Positions 1-6,101 of a stretch of 22,741 bases of DNA are shown here, piece after piece. A model generated the notes under the pieces. That model made no database searches. It worked only from the letters and a program-made list of their open reading frames with translations, and was not told where the DNA came from. The stretch is from Candidatus Azambacteria bacterium. Lineage in GTDB: Bacteria; Patescibacteriota; Minisyncoccia; GWC2-36-17; WO2-46-25. The first letter of the stretch is position 1, and the number at the start of each line of letters is the position of its first letter. Location: the NCBI GenBank assembly GCA_024654415.1, contig JANLHQ010000021.1, forward strand, positions 1-22,741. Direction: 5' to 3'. A program made the translations under genes and the position numbers.

Positions 1-13
1 CTAGTAAAATATT

Positions 14-36
14 GTCCCTGTCCCCATTTTCCAGGG
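14..36 (+). repeat. Degenerate copy of the ATTTCC-type intergenic repeat
   Basis: The stretch reads CTGTCCCCATTTTCCAGGG. It resembles other intergenic copies in the window such as CTGACCCCATTTCC at 730 and CCTGACACCGATTCCAGG at 5021. Grouping it with them is by eye, so membership is an inference. A weak hairpin (CGCC/GGCG) with a T-run follows at 43-67 and could end transcription coming from the left. Confidence 0.4.
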
Positions 37-81
37 AAAAATCGCCTTTATGTTTGGGCGGTTTTTTGATAAGATAGACAC

Positions 82-621
82 ATGAAGTCAACATATCAAA
101 AAAAGCTAAAAATAGCAGTTGGAACAACATCGGATCCAAAAATAAAATATTTAAAAGAGGTTTTACAGAATCTAAAAATCAAAGCTGATTTGACTCCTCT
201 TGAAGTTAAAAGCGGCGTTTCAGAGCAGCCCAAAACAACAAATGAAACTCAGCAAGGTTCAATTAATAGAGCCAAGGGTGCTTTTGAAAAGTTTCCAAAA
301 TCTGATTTTTCTATTGGAATTGAAGTGGGCTATCACAAAGAAGAAAATGGTTACGAAATGTTTTGCTGGGTAACAATTATTGATAAAGATGGATATCAAA
401 TATCAAGCCAATCCCACAAATTTTTCCTGCCAAAGTATTATCAAGAGGTACTCAATAAGGGTTTAGAAATGAGTGTAAATTTGGAAGGATATATGAAAAA
501 TATTAAAGCAAAAAACTATTCTAAAAAACATATTGACGAAATTGTTCGCCATCGGAAGCCATTCATTGAAAATGCATTGAAAAATGCACTTATCCAGTAT
601 TTAAATAAGGAGGATTTTTAA
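82..621 (+). CDS. DUF84 / YjjX-type non-canonical purine NTP phosphatase
   Basis: The 179-residue protein resembles the inosine/xanthosine triphosphatase family (DUF84, YjjX), which hydrolyses damaged purine triphosphates such as ITP and XTP in the cytosol. The family pattern is visible: an N-terminal strand with a Thr/Ser-rich loop (VGTTSDPKIKYLKEVL, residues 13-28), then VKSGVSEQP and an ETQQGSINRAKGA helix (about 43-67), then the acidic FSIGIEVGY segment (about 77-85). Length is close to the family norm. The start is the only ATG before the conserved core. No Shine-Dalgarno stands before it, and a -10-like TAAGAT lies at 70-75, so the mRNA may be nearly leaderless. The gene is clearly more AT-rich than those further right, and it sits beside repeats and relics, which suggests recent arrival. 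The family assignment is by motif memory. The exact substrate is unknown. Confidence 0.72.
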   Translation: MKSTYQKKLKIAVGTTSDPKIKYLKEVLQNLKIKADLTPLEVKSGVSEQPKTTNETQQGSINRAKGAFEKFPKSDFSIGIEVGYHKEENGYEMFCWVTIIDKDGYQISSQSHKFFLPKYYQEVLNKGLEMSVNLEGYMKNIKAKNYSKKHIDEIVRHRKPFIENALKNALIQYLNKEDF

Positions 622-728
622 GCCATATAAAAATACTTAATCTCCGCCAACTTCTCCCTCATCATTTACTCGGCACTGACTTGCCAATCCCCATTTCTAT
701 TCCGTGTCTATCTTAAGGGGTACGGTTC

Positions 729-750
729 ACTGACCCCATTTCCCATTTCC
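729..750 (+). repeat. ATTTCC-type repeat copy bordering a gene relic
   Basis: CTGACCCCATTTCCCATTTCC lies directly before the phosphodiesterase relic that begins at 752. A looser copy (TGACTTGCCAATCCCCATTTCT) is visible at about 677-699. The stretch 622-728 holds nothing else that I recognise. Confidence 0.5.
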
Positions 751-751
751 A

Positions 752-871
752 GAGGTGAACGCACATTTTCGCGAGCTTGATAAAAAGATGAGAGCATTTT
801 TACGGAGTATCGAGGGAACAGATACCCCCAGCGAACTAGAAGCTGCAATCAAGCAATCTATAAATATCTAA
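752..871 (+). pseudogene. Internal fragment of an alkaline-phosphatase-superfamily phosphodiesterase gene
   Basis: Positions 752-826 align without gaps to 7863-7937 inside the intact phosphodiesterase gene: I count 61 of 75 identical bases. In translation 22 of 25 residues match (core HFRELDKKM and AFLRSI), and most base changes are synonymous. The fragment therefore came from a relative under protein-level selection, not from a very recent copy of the gene in this window. Similarity stops sharply at both ends. The left end touches the repeat at 729-750. On the right the frame runs on with an unrelated tail (SELEAAIKQSINI) to a TAA at 869. No start codon or ribosome binding site is evident, so this is a relic and not a working gene. 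Confidence 0.7.
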
Positions 872-985
872 TTGATAAAAAGGGAAAGGGTAGCGGGCAC
901 CTTTGCGGCATCGACCATGCTCACCTCGCCCGTCTGCAATGGGAAGCACCCATCGCAGACGCTCTTCTGTAATTGTTTTAGCCAT
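868..985 (-). pseudogene. Truncated, frameshifted transposase/integrase helix-turn-helix N-terminus
   Basis: Read on the minus strand from the ATG at 985, the sequence gives MAKTITEERLRWVLPIADG. After a one-base shift near the GGG run it continues as GEVSMVDAAKV and stops at 868-870. This is the look of the N-terminal helix-turn-helix of IS481-like or similar DDE transposases found in CPR genomes (RLRWVLPI followed by a helix and AAKVCP). The usual CPxGKRxLERW continuation and the whole catalytic domain are missing. The identification rests on recognition of a short motif and is tentative. It abuts the phosphodiesterase relic tail-to-tail. Confidence 0.45.
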
Positions 986-1061
986 ATGGATTGCCATACA
1001 TCCAGCATATATGCCGAGTGCATGAAAACCGCCATATGTGTGTGCACATTACCTTTTTACA

Positions 1062-1090
1062 TTGACAATTTTTGATAATAGGTGTATAGT
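1062..1090 (+). promoter_or_regulatory. Sigma-70-type promoter of the radical SAM gene
   Basis: A perfect -35 box TTGACA (1062-1067) is followed by a 17-base spacer and TATAGT (1085-1090). The 5' part (TTTTTACATTGACAATTTT) is almost identical to the promoter at 8362-8380 in front of the Cys-rich gene. The predicted transcript has a leader of about 110 bases. Confidence 0.75.
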
Positions 1091-1098
1091 CGCAACAC

Positions 1099-1207
1099 AA
1101 AAGAATAGTTCTTTTGATAGCTCTTTGATAGTAAAAAACTAATTGGCAGGTTTTCCCTGCCTTAAAATTGACCAAAAGGGGGTCGTCATGAAAAGAAAGG
1201 GGGTATT
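1099..1207 (+). promoter_or_regulatory. Structured 5' leader with two hairpins and two tandem ribosome binding sites
   Basis: The leader holds a 7-bp hairpin (AAAAGAA 1099-1105 with TTCTTTT 1109-1115) and a 6-bp GC hairpin (GGCAGG 1145-1150 with CCTGCC 1156-1161). Two copies of a G-rich Shine-Dalgarno plus ATG module follow: AAAAGGGGG before the ATG at 1188 and GAAAGGGGG before the ATG at 1208. No known riboswitch class is recognised. Whether the leader regulates anything is inference. Confidence 0.4.
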
Positions 1208-1220
1208 ATGTCAAAAATAG
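1188..1220 (+). CDS. Possible 10-residue leader peptide overlapping the radical SAM start
   Basis: ATG at 1188 has a G-rich ribosome binding site about five bases upstream and encodes MKRKGVLCQK before a TAG at 1218. It overlaps the radical SAM start (1208) in a different frame, so ribosomes finishing it could re-initiate at 1208. It could equally be chance, with the real start at 1208 only. Confidence 0.25.
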   Translation: MKRKGVLCQK

Positions 1221-2739
1221 TGTTTCTTAAGCCTGCTCTTGAGGTAGATGCTGTGTGGGACCCGATTAGAACATGTTCCTATCTGGGTATTTGGTTCATG
1301 GCTTCGCTGATGAAGTCTTTGGGTCATCAGGTTTGGTATCTCGACGAGACTGTCAGGGATGGAGGTCTTCAAAAAAGGTCTATCTTCAAGCGTACGCTCC
1401 GAGGATCCGACATTGAAGAAACGCCACTGAATATTTCTCCTGAAGAATTCCAAACCAGAAAGATGGCTGATTACCAATCTATGGGTGCAGAAGAATTTTC
1501 CAAAAAGTATTCTGCATTCAAGACAGATGGGGTAGTTGAAAGGACCATCATTCATGTCGGTAACACGGAGGACGAAACCTTGGCTAAGATAGCGGAGATC
1601 AATCCTGACTTCGTGGGAATTTCTCTGATTGCTACCGCAAACTATTTGCCAGCAACTCGCTTGGCAAAAAGTATCAGAGAAAAGTTGCCACGCGTCAAGA
1701 TTATCTTCGGTGGACAGCACATCAGCGCTGACCCCGAAGGATTCCTTCGGGACAATCCGTTTGTCGACCATGTCGTTGTCGGTGATGCCATAACGGTTAT
1801 ACAAGATATCGTTGATGGAAAACTCACAGACAAAATAATCCGTGGCGGTTTTCAGGAGATGGGAGAATATCCTTTCTTGGATCCGTCCATCATTAAGGAA
1901 GCCTGCTATCCGACTACTCCACTCTACACATTCCCGACTGAAGGGCGGAAGTATGCTGATTTCATGTTTAGCCGTGGGTGCTTCCGGCACTGCTCATTCT
2001 GCGTTGCCGGTTGCCAAAGGACACACGTCTCAGCAACTGAGTACGATAAGGTGGATGAGCAATTGAAGATTTTCCGAGAGCATGGTATTAAAGAATTGGT
2101 CATTCAAGACGATGCGTTTCTCTGGGACGCCAAACACGTTCAAACGCATTTGCCAAAAATTCTTGCTCTGATGAAAAAGCATGGAATGCATTGGCAGAAC
2201 AACGGGGGCTCGACTTTGAAGGTCTTACCGATTTCGTCACCGACCAGTTTATTCAGTACAACCAGGCAGGGAAAGGAAGGGTTACTTCTCTATACATTCC
2301 CTTCAATCCAAGAGGGTGGAATAAAAAGCAGTCTACTAGTGGTTCTATGACAAGACGATACCATCAGAACATGGAGAATCTCAAACGTCTCCGTGAAGCT
2401 GGTATCTACATATTCACCTCAATCATCATTGGTGCTCCCGAGCAAACCCTCAAAACATTTGAAGAGGAGCTTGAGGCCGTCCGGTCATTGATTGTAGGAA
2501 AATACATAGACGCAGCCCTTCCGCTTTCGGCGACGATGTTGCCCGCTACTGAATGGTACAAGACCAACGGACACAATATCGTCAACAAGAAAGATTACCC
2601 TGGGTTTTCGTTGTTTACCACACACCACCGCACAGAACATCTTGAGCCGCAAGATATCGAAAGACTGATAGTTAAGTGGCTCAAGGGACTAAAGGATGTT
2701 CAGGTTGTTTATTCATGGGGAACAGCGTTTTCAAGCTAA
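1208..2739 (+). CDS. B12-binding radical SAM protein, interrupted by one frameshift
   Basis: Two overlapping frames together give one protein of about 510 residues. The first frame (1208 to the shift near 2204) has an N-terminal cobalamin-binding-like domain ending in the typical GGQHISADPE (about residues 169-178), then the radical SAM cluster motif CxxxCxxC (Cys258, Cys262, Cys265) in SRGCFRHCSFC. The second frame resumes at GLDFEGLTDFV and carries the rest of the barrel (TSIIIGAPEQT) to the TAA at 2739. The shift falls in a run of five Gs (2204-2208); one more G would restore HWQNNGGLDFEGL. No canonical -1 slippery heptamer is present, so a real mutation or an assembly error is likelier than programmed slippage. 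Members of this superfamily bind a 4Fe-4S cluster and SAM for radical chemistry; the substrate is unknown. Promoter upstream and terminator downstream make it a single-gene unit. Confidence 0.75.
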
Positions 2740-2764
2740 GTTCTTCATGATTAGTACAACATAC

Positions 2765-2793
2765 CCCGCCTGGGAAACTAGGCGGGTTTTTTT
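2765..2793 (+). terminator. Intrinsic terminator after the radical SAM gene
   Basis: Perfect 7-bp stem CCCGCCT (2765-2771) with AGGCGGG (2780-2786), an 8-base loop and seven Ts. Confidence 0.88.
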
Positions 2794-2830
2794 GCCAATT
2801 TTATTTTATTACGACGAGAATAAAAAAATG

Positions 2831-2857
2831 AATTAAAGGGGTCAGGAGTCTTTAATT
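2831..2857 (-). repeat. GTCAGG-core repeat, perfect 8-bp hairpin form
   Basis: AATTAAAG (2831-2838) and CTTTAATT (2850-2857) are perfect inverted arms around GGGTCAGGAGT. The core GTCAGG is shared with copies at 3262, 3365, 5011 and 6011, while the arms differ from those of 6011. It lies in an otherwise featureless gap between the terminator and the small gene at 2968. Confidence 0.6.
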
Positions 2858-2895
2858 TTAGTTTTAAAGGCTCGCTTATGGAGTCTTGTAGAAAT

Positions 2896-2926
2896 ATATC
2901 GCAATAAGTGATATTCTAGGTATAGA
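2896..2926 (+). promoter_or_regulatory. Possible promoter of the 61-residue orphan
   Basis: ATATCGCAATAAGTG (2896-2910) is nearly identical to ATATCGCATTAAGTG at 7154-7168 before the phosphodiesterase gene. In both places a -10-like hexamer starts 25-26 bases further on (TATAGA 2921, TATGAT 7180). Neither has a good TTGACA. The shared block may be a special -35 region or a regulator site; this is inference. Confidence 0.35.
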
Positions 2927-2967
2927 AGAGTTCATGGTCTTCTAATCAAAAAAAAGGGGGTGGTAGT

Positions 2968-3153
2968 ATGTCTATTAGCGTAGACAAGATTCCGGAAGGT
3001 GTAGATTTGGAGCGATTGCTCCACTCCGATTGTGAACGGCAAAAAGGAGGGGGGAGTAACTCCAATATGGGTCTAGGTGAAGCCTGTAAGAGGGCGCGTA
3101 GAATCTATGTTGGGGCAATGAAGAGGCTTCTAGAGGAGGTCGAAAAAAAGTAG
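2968..3153 (+). CDS. Small orphan protein (61 residues)
   Basis: I do not recognise this protein. It begins MSISVDKIPEGVDLERLL, has a Gly/Ser/Asn-rich middle (about residues 28-36) and ends in a highly charged amphipathic helix (ACKRARRIYVGAMKRLLEE). A basic C-terminal helix would fit nucleic-acid binding or a partner-binding role, but nothing proves that. Support for a real gene: a strong G-rich ribosome binding site (AAAAAGGGGGTGG) six to eight bases before ATG, its own intrinsic terminator 20 bases after the stop, and a plausible promoter. Its G-rich ribosome binding site matches the style of the radical SAM gene upstream. Confidence 0.6.
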   Translation: MSISVDKIPEGVDLERLLHSDCERQKGGGSNSNMGLGEACKRARRIYVGAMKRLLEEVEKK

Positions 3154-3173
3154 CCTTGCTACAAAATGAGTAA

Positions 3174-3205
3174 ACCGCCGGGTATTTTTACCGGCGGTGT
3201 TTTTT
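3174..3205 (+). terminator. Intrinsic terminator of the small orphan gene
   Basis: ACCGCCGG (3174-3181) pairs with CCGGCGGT (3191-3198), followed by G and a run of six Ts. Confidence 0.85.
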
Positions 3206-3261
3206 ATCTAAAATCCCTCTTTTTCTCTACTTTTTATTTTGTTTACTTTTGTTTTTGGCAG

Positions 3262-3387
3262 AAAAGGTGTCAGGTACTTTTCCTACTCTCTCCGCCAGCC
3301 CCACACCACCGCCTTTATGGCGGTGGTGATTTAGGGTATGATGATTACGAAGTGTTTATTTATGAGAAAGGTACCTGACATCTTTTT
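3262..3387. repeat. Composite repeat: two inverted GTCAGG copies around a CACCACC hairpin
   Basis: AAAAGGTGTCAGGTACTTTT (3262-3281) and GAAAGGTACCTGACATCTTT (from 3366) are inverted relative to each other. Between them is a perfect 10-bp hairpin, CACCACCGCC (3304-3313) with GGCGGTGGTG (3319-3328), loop TTTAT. The overall layout, about 126 bp with inverted ends and a central hairpin, looks like a non-autonomous or BIME-like element. No coding capacity is evident. A related hairpin next to a repeat copy occurs at 4834-4868. Confidence 0.6.
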
Positions 3388-3389
3388 CA

Positions 3390-3573
3390 GCCCTGTATAA
3401 AAAAGAGGAGCTCGTAGGCAAACAAGTTGTCGGTGTAATCAATTTTCCTCTTTAAAAAACAAATCGGCCCATTTGTCTCTGAATGTTTGACGACGGGATT
3501 TGCAGACGAAAATGGAAATGTGGTGCTTACAGAGCCAGAACGCAAAGTGCCGAACGGCTCAAAAATGTTTTAG
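3390..3573 (+). pseudogene. C-terminal relic of an EMAP/CsaA-type tRNA-binding domain
   Basis: The frame from 3390 reads ALYKKEELVGKQVVGVINFP and then hits TAA at 3453. A shifted frame from 3460 continues QIGPFVSECLTTGFADENG, then VVLTEPERKVPNGSKMF, and stops at 3571-3573. Together this is the C-terminal half of the EMAP II-like tRNA-binding OB fold found in CsaA and at the end of methionyl-tRNA synthetases (NFPPKQIG, then PNGSKLF at the end). The N-terminal half is absent: similarity begins only a few bases after the repeat ending at 3387. One frameshift lies in the A-rich run 3450-3459. The relic stops two bases before proB begins. It is not expected to make a working protein. Confidence 0.7.
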
Positions 3574-3575
3574 TC

Positions 3576-4643
3576 ATGTATAAAAGAGTAATCGTAAAAA
3601 TCGGTAGCGGCGTCATCTCGAAAGAGGGTCAATTTGACGCGCAAGTAGTAGAGCATATTGTTGAGCAGATAACGTCTCTAAATAAAACTGGTGTAGAAAT
3701 TGTGTTGATTACATCGGGAGCTGTTGCAACTGGGAGAGGAATACTGAAGCTGAACGATAAAGTTGACAGCATTGTACAAAAGCAAGTTTTTGCTTCTGTT
3801 GGGCAAGTAAAACTGATGTCATTTTATGCGGATATTTTCGGCAAACGCGGATATACTTGCGCTCAAGTTTTGGTGACGAAAGAGGATTTTCGAGATAGAC
3901 AGCATTATCTGAATATGAAAAATTGTCTTGAAAACCTGCTCCAAGATAATGTCGTACCCGTAGTGAATGAAAATGATGTAATCGCTATTACGGAGTTAAT
4001 TTTTACCGATAACGATGAGTTAGCGGGTCTCATTGCCTCACAACTAAATGCAGACGCAGTAATTATTCTTACGAGTGTTGATGGTGTACTTGATGGCAAC
4101 CCTAATGATCCAAAATCTCAAGTTATCGCGGAAATAGACTTCACAAAAAGTCCGTCGTTCGAGAGATATATTACCAATGATAAGTCAGTTTCTGGTCGCG
4201 GTGGGATGCATACAAAATTTGGCATTGCGAAAAAACTTGCCGCGCAAGGAATCACCACGCATATTGCAAGTGGTAAGCGGCGGAATACGATCGTGGATTT
4301 GGTCGAGGGTAAATCCGTAGGAACAAAGTTTGTTCCTAATCGAAAATTATCAGCGACAAAACGGCGTTTGGCGCATTCCGCAGGGCTCTCAAAAGGTGTC
4401 GTGTATGTGAATAAATGTGCGGAGGACATTTTGCTCTCGAAGAAAGCCGTCAGTCTCTTGCCTGTGGGAATTGTGAACGTTGCGGGAGTCTTTGAAAAAG
4501 GCGATGTCATTGAAATAAAAAACGAGGCGAAAAAGAAACTCGGATTTGGAATTGCTCAATACGATTCACAAAAAGCCAGCAATTCTATCGGCAAGAAAAA
4601 GATTCGCGCACTTATTCATTACGACTATATGTTTCTCGAATAA
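3576..4643 (+). CDS. proB: Glutamate 5-kinase with C-terminal PUA domain
   Basis: Phosphorylates L-glutamate to glutamyl 5-phosphate, the first step of proline synthesis. The 355-residue protein matches the long ProB form (E. coli 367). The amino-acid-kinase domain shows VIVKIGSGVIS near the N-terminus, VLITSGAVATGR (phosphate-binding loop), the NENDVI substrate segment, FTDNDELAG, and GRGGMHTK before IASG. A PUA domain follows from about residue 265 (SATKRRLAHSAG to the end). The ATG at 3576 is chosen because family similarity starts there; an in-frame ATG at 3483 only adds out-of-frame translation of the upstream tRNA-binding relic. No Shine-Dalgarno or clear promoter precedes 3576, so expression may rely on a promoter within the relic or repeat. 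No proA or proC is in the window. The function could be checked against other PUA-bearing kinases, but ProB is by far the best fit. Confidence 0.9.
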   Translation: MYKRVIVKIGSGVISKEGQFDAQVVEHIVEQITSLNKTGVEIVLITSGAVATGRGILKLNDKVDSIVQKQVFASVGQVKLMSFYADIFGKRGYTCAQVLVTKEDFRDRQHYLNMKNCLENLLQDNVVPVVNENDVIAITELIFTDNDELAGLIASQLNADAVIILTSVDGVLDGNPNDPKSQVIAEIDFTKSPSFERYITNDKSVSGRGGMHTKFGIAKKLAAQGITTHIASGKRRNTIVDLVEGKSVGTKFVPNRKLSATKRRLAHSAGLSKGVVYVNKCAEDILLSKKAVSLLPVGIVNVAGVFEKGDVIEIKNEAKKKLGFGIAQYDSQKASNSIGKKKIRALIHYDYMFLE

Positions 4644-4751
4644 TCATTATTAAGATAGTAAAATAAAAACTATGGAAATTAGCAAAGAGGATTATGAAAA
4701 GTTAAGAGTTGGAAGAATCGCTTTGGCAATCTGAAACTCGTTTTGATTACG

Positions 4752-4766
4752 GAAATGGGGTTAGCC
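4752..4766 (-). repeat. ATTTCC-type repeat in reverse orientation
   Basis: GGAAATGGGGTTAG is the reverse complement of CTAACCCCATTTCC, close to CTGACCCCATTTCC at 730-743. Confidence 0.45.
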
Positions 4767-4818
4767 ACCATTTTTCGCGGCGGGGGCGCAATCAGAGTTT
4801 CCGCTTATAAAGAAATGA

Positions 4819-4868
4819 TACCTGACACCGATTCCAAAACACCACCTCTATGCCGGGTGGTGTTTTGG
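4819..4868 (+). repeat. CCTGACACCGATTCC repeat followed by a 13-bp hairpin
   Basis: TACCTGACACCGATTCC (4819-4835) runs straight into a perfect 13-bp stem, CCAAAACACCACC (4834-4846) with GGTGGTGTTTTGG (4856-4868). The stem shares CACCACC/GGTGGTG with the hairpin at 3304-3328, so both may belong to one element type. Confidence 0.65.
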
Positions 4869-5010
4869 CGTTATGATGTGAGAAGAGATATAAATCGTAG
4901 GTTGTAGTCGATTTTTAGCAAGGATTTTGAGATAAAGGAAACAGCATTAGGTTGATGGGGTTATCGATAGATTTTGTTTAAGATTGACTACGGGAGGAAG
5001 TGGAAGACCT

Positions 5011-5038
5011 AAAAAAGGTACCTGACACCGATTCCAGG
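5011..5038 (+). repeat. GGTACCTGACACCGATTCCAGG repeat copy
   Basis: The core GTACCTGACACCGATTCC is identical to the copy at 4819 except GTA for ATA, 199 bases upstream in the same orientation. Its right end merges with the histidine-phosphatase relic. Confidence 0.65.
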
Positions 5039-5234
5039 AAATGTGTTGCTCGTATGTCATGGAGATATTGGAAAAATGATCTATGCGAAATATTACAATC
5101 TTGATTGGGAATCGGTGCTTACCCAATTTCATTTTGGTAATTGTGACCTGTTGCTTTTATCAGAGGATTCTCTCGCTGAAGAATCTCACGTGTTTGAAAA
5201 AATAGGGACTATCCCCATTTCTCCCAATATATGA
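5037..5234 (+). pseudogene. C-terminal relic of a histidine phosphatase (phosphoglycerate-mutase-like) gene
   Basis: From 5037 the frame reads GNVLLVCHGDIGKMIYA, then LDWESVLTQFHFGNCDLLLLS, and ends at a TGA at 5232-5234. This is the second half of a histidine phosphatase: the HGDIGK segment carries the second active-site His. The N-terminal RHGE-type motif with the phosphorylated His is entirely missing, and similarity begins at the repeat. The last residues (IGTIPISPNI) are encoded by another repeat copy (5208-5225), so the native C-terminus is also lost. It overlaps the start of the next gene (ATG 5231) by four bases. A protein from an internal GTG (5043) would be inactive. Confidence 0.7.
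5208..5225 (+). repeat. Degenerate ATTTCC-type repeat at the end of the histidine-phosphatase relic
   Basis: ACTATCCCCATTTCTCCC resembles CTGTCCCCATTTTCC at 19-33 and CTGACCCCATTTCC at 730-743. It lies directly before the ATG of the lyase-like gene. Confidence 0.4.
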
Positions 5235-6067
5235 AAAAAAGAATTATTTTTACCGGTCTCATTATTTTTGTCATCCTCGTTGTCTTTGCTGTAAAAGAAT
5301 TTTGTTTTATTGCAAAAACACCAACTTCTGATGCTCGCGCACTTGAGCTTGGTTACCTCATTCCCATTATTTCGCAAGAGAAACTTTTAGAATATGCACA
5401 CATAGAAGTCCCCTCTGCTGAAAACATTAAAATAGAATCCGAAAACAACAAGCAATATCTAGCACTTCGTGTATACCAAGGTCAAGAACTAAAAAGTGGT
5501 GGTGTTCGCGCAGAGGTGTCAGTTGATTATCCTTACAAAGAAGGAGAAGCAGTGCGCTATTCATGGCAAGTAAGAATCCCTGAAAATTTTCAATCGGACG
5601 CACCCAAGAATCGCTGGTGGCTTATGGGTCAGTGGCACGACCAGCCAGATCCAAGAAAAGGAGAGACATGGGAAATGTTCCCTCGCAATAGTCCGCTTGT
5701 TGCGGTTGGATATGCTATGGTTGATGGGCAAGATGTTTTTGGGCTCATTCATGAGCATGGACAGAAAGATTTCATCACCACATCTGTAACACGCGGGGTT
5801 TGGCATACGATTGCGATTGAGATTGTGTGGTCTCAGGGTGATGATGGGAGGGTGCGCATGTTTTTTGATGATATAACACACCCTGTTGCTGAGTATACAG
5901 GAAAGAATATGCTCAATGCTTACCAGCATTACCTAAAAGTAGGATTATACCGACACAATGAAATAACAGCCGATAGTACTATTCATATTCGTGACATCTC
6001 TATAACAAAGAAAAAGGTGTCAGGTACCTTTTTACCAGTATACCAACGAATCTCAAACAATCGATGA
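5231..6067 (+). CDS. Membrane-anchored polysaccharide-lyase-like (heparin lyase I / PL20-like fold) protein
   Basis: The 278-residue protein starts with a positive stretch and one hydrophobic helix (MKKRIIFTGLIIFVILVVFA), a signal anchor or signal peptide, so the rest probably lies outside the membrane. The body has the look of the concanavalin-like polysaccharide lyase family (heparin lyase I, glucuronan lyase): GGVRAEVSVDY, then VRYSWQVRIPENF, NRWWLMGQWHDQPD and a WHTIAIEIVWS segment near the end. It may cleave or bind extracellular glycans. The assignment is by pattern only and catalytic residues were not verified. The natural coding sequence seems to end near RDISITKK: the last 18 codons or so are read through the GTCAGG repeat at 6011-6033 and beyond it, so the present C-terminus is probably an acquired tail. 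The ATG overlaps the end of the upstream relic. Confidence 0.55.
   Translation: MKKRIIFTGLIIFVILVVFAVKEFCFIAKTPTSDARALELGYLIPIISQEKLLEYAHIEVPSAENIKIESENNKQYLALRVYQGQELKSGGVRAEVSVDYPYKEGEAVRYSWQVRIPENFQSDAPKNRWWLMGQWHDQPDPRKGETWEMFPRNSPLVAVGYAMVDGQDVFGLIHEHGQKDFITTSVTRGVWHTIAIEIVWSQGDDGRVRMFFDDITHPVAEYTGKNMLNAYQHYLKVGLYRHNEITADSTIHIRDISITKKKVSGTFLPVYQRISNNR
6011..6033 (-). repeat. GTCAGG-core repeat, perfect 8-bp hairpin form, inside a gene end
   Basis: AAAAAGGT (6011-6018) and ACCTTTTT (6026-6033) are perfect inverted arms around GTCAGGT. The copy lies inside the last part of the lyase-like reading frame and directly before a new relic frame starting at about 6033. Confidence 0.65.
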
Positions 6068-6101
6068 ATTAGAAGCTGTGAGACATGCAGTGAAGAAGTA
6101 G
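6033..6101 (+). pseudogene. Short C-terminal relic of an unidentified gene
   Basis: A frame different from the lyase frame reads YQYTNESQTIDELEAV and RHAVKK before a TAG at 6099-6101. A (T/S)xxEEID-like helix at the very end of a protein is common, for example in PLP-dependent enzymes, but 22 residues are too few to name a family. It is bounded by the repeat at 6011-6033 on the left and a degenerate copy at 6102-6119 on the right. Confidence 0.3.

Larger units (their letters stand above)
4644..5010. other. Gene-poor region with repeats and unassigned debris
   Basis: The gap after proB holds a short dead frame (MEISKEDYEKLRVGRIALAI, 4672-4734) that looks like the N-terminus of a lost gene, an inverted ATTTCC-type repeat (4752-4766) and a repeat plus hairpin element (4819-4868). 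From 4869 to 5010 I see nothing that I can assign on either strand. Confidence 0.5.

Noticed and set aside
872..1075. 67-codon plus-strand frame rich in Cys and His
   Set aside because: No ribosome binding site, and it runs antisense through the transposase relic and into the promoter at 1062; judged to be chance.
1211..1990. Long open frame on the minus strand (259 codons) opposite the radical SAM gene
   Set aside because: It is a shadow: the plus strand encodes clear cobalamin-binding and radical SAM motifs, while this frame gives no recognisable protein.
2195..2212. Programmed -1 frameshifting in the radical SAM gene
   Set aside because: The G-run does not form a canonical X-XXY-YYZ heptamer in frame and I saw no clear downstream stimulatory hairpin or pseudoknot.
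3166..3378. 70-codon plus-strand frame after the small orphan gene
   Set aside because: It starts inside a terminator and runs through the repeat and its hairpin; no protein-like composition.
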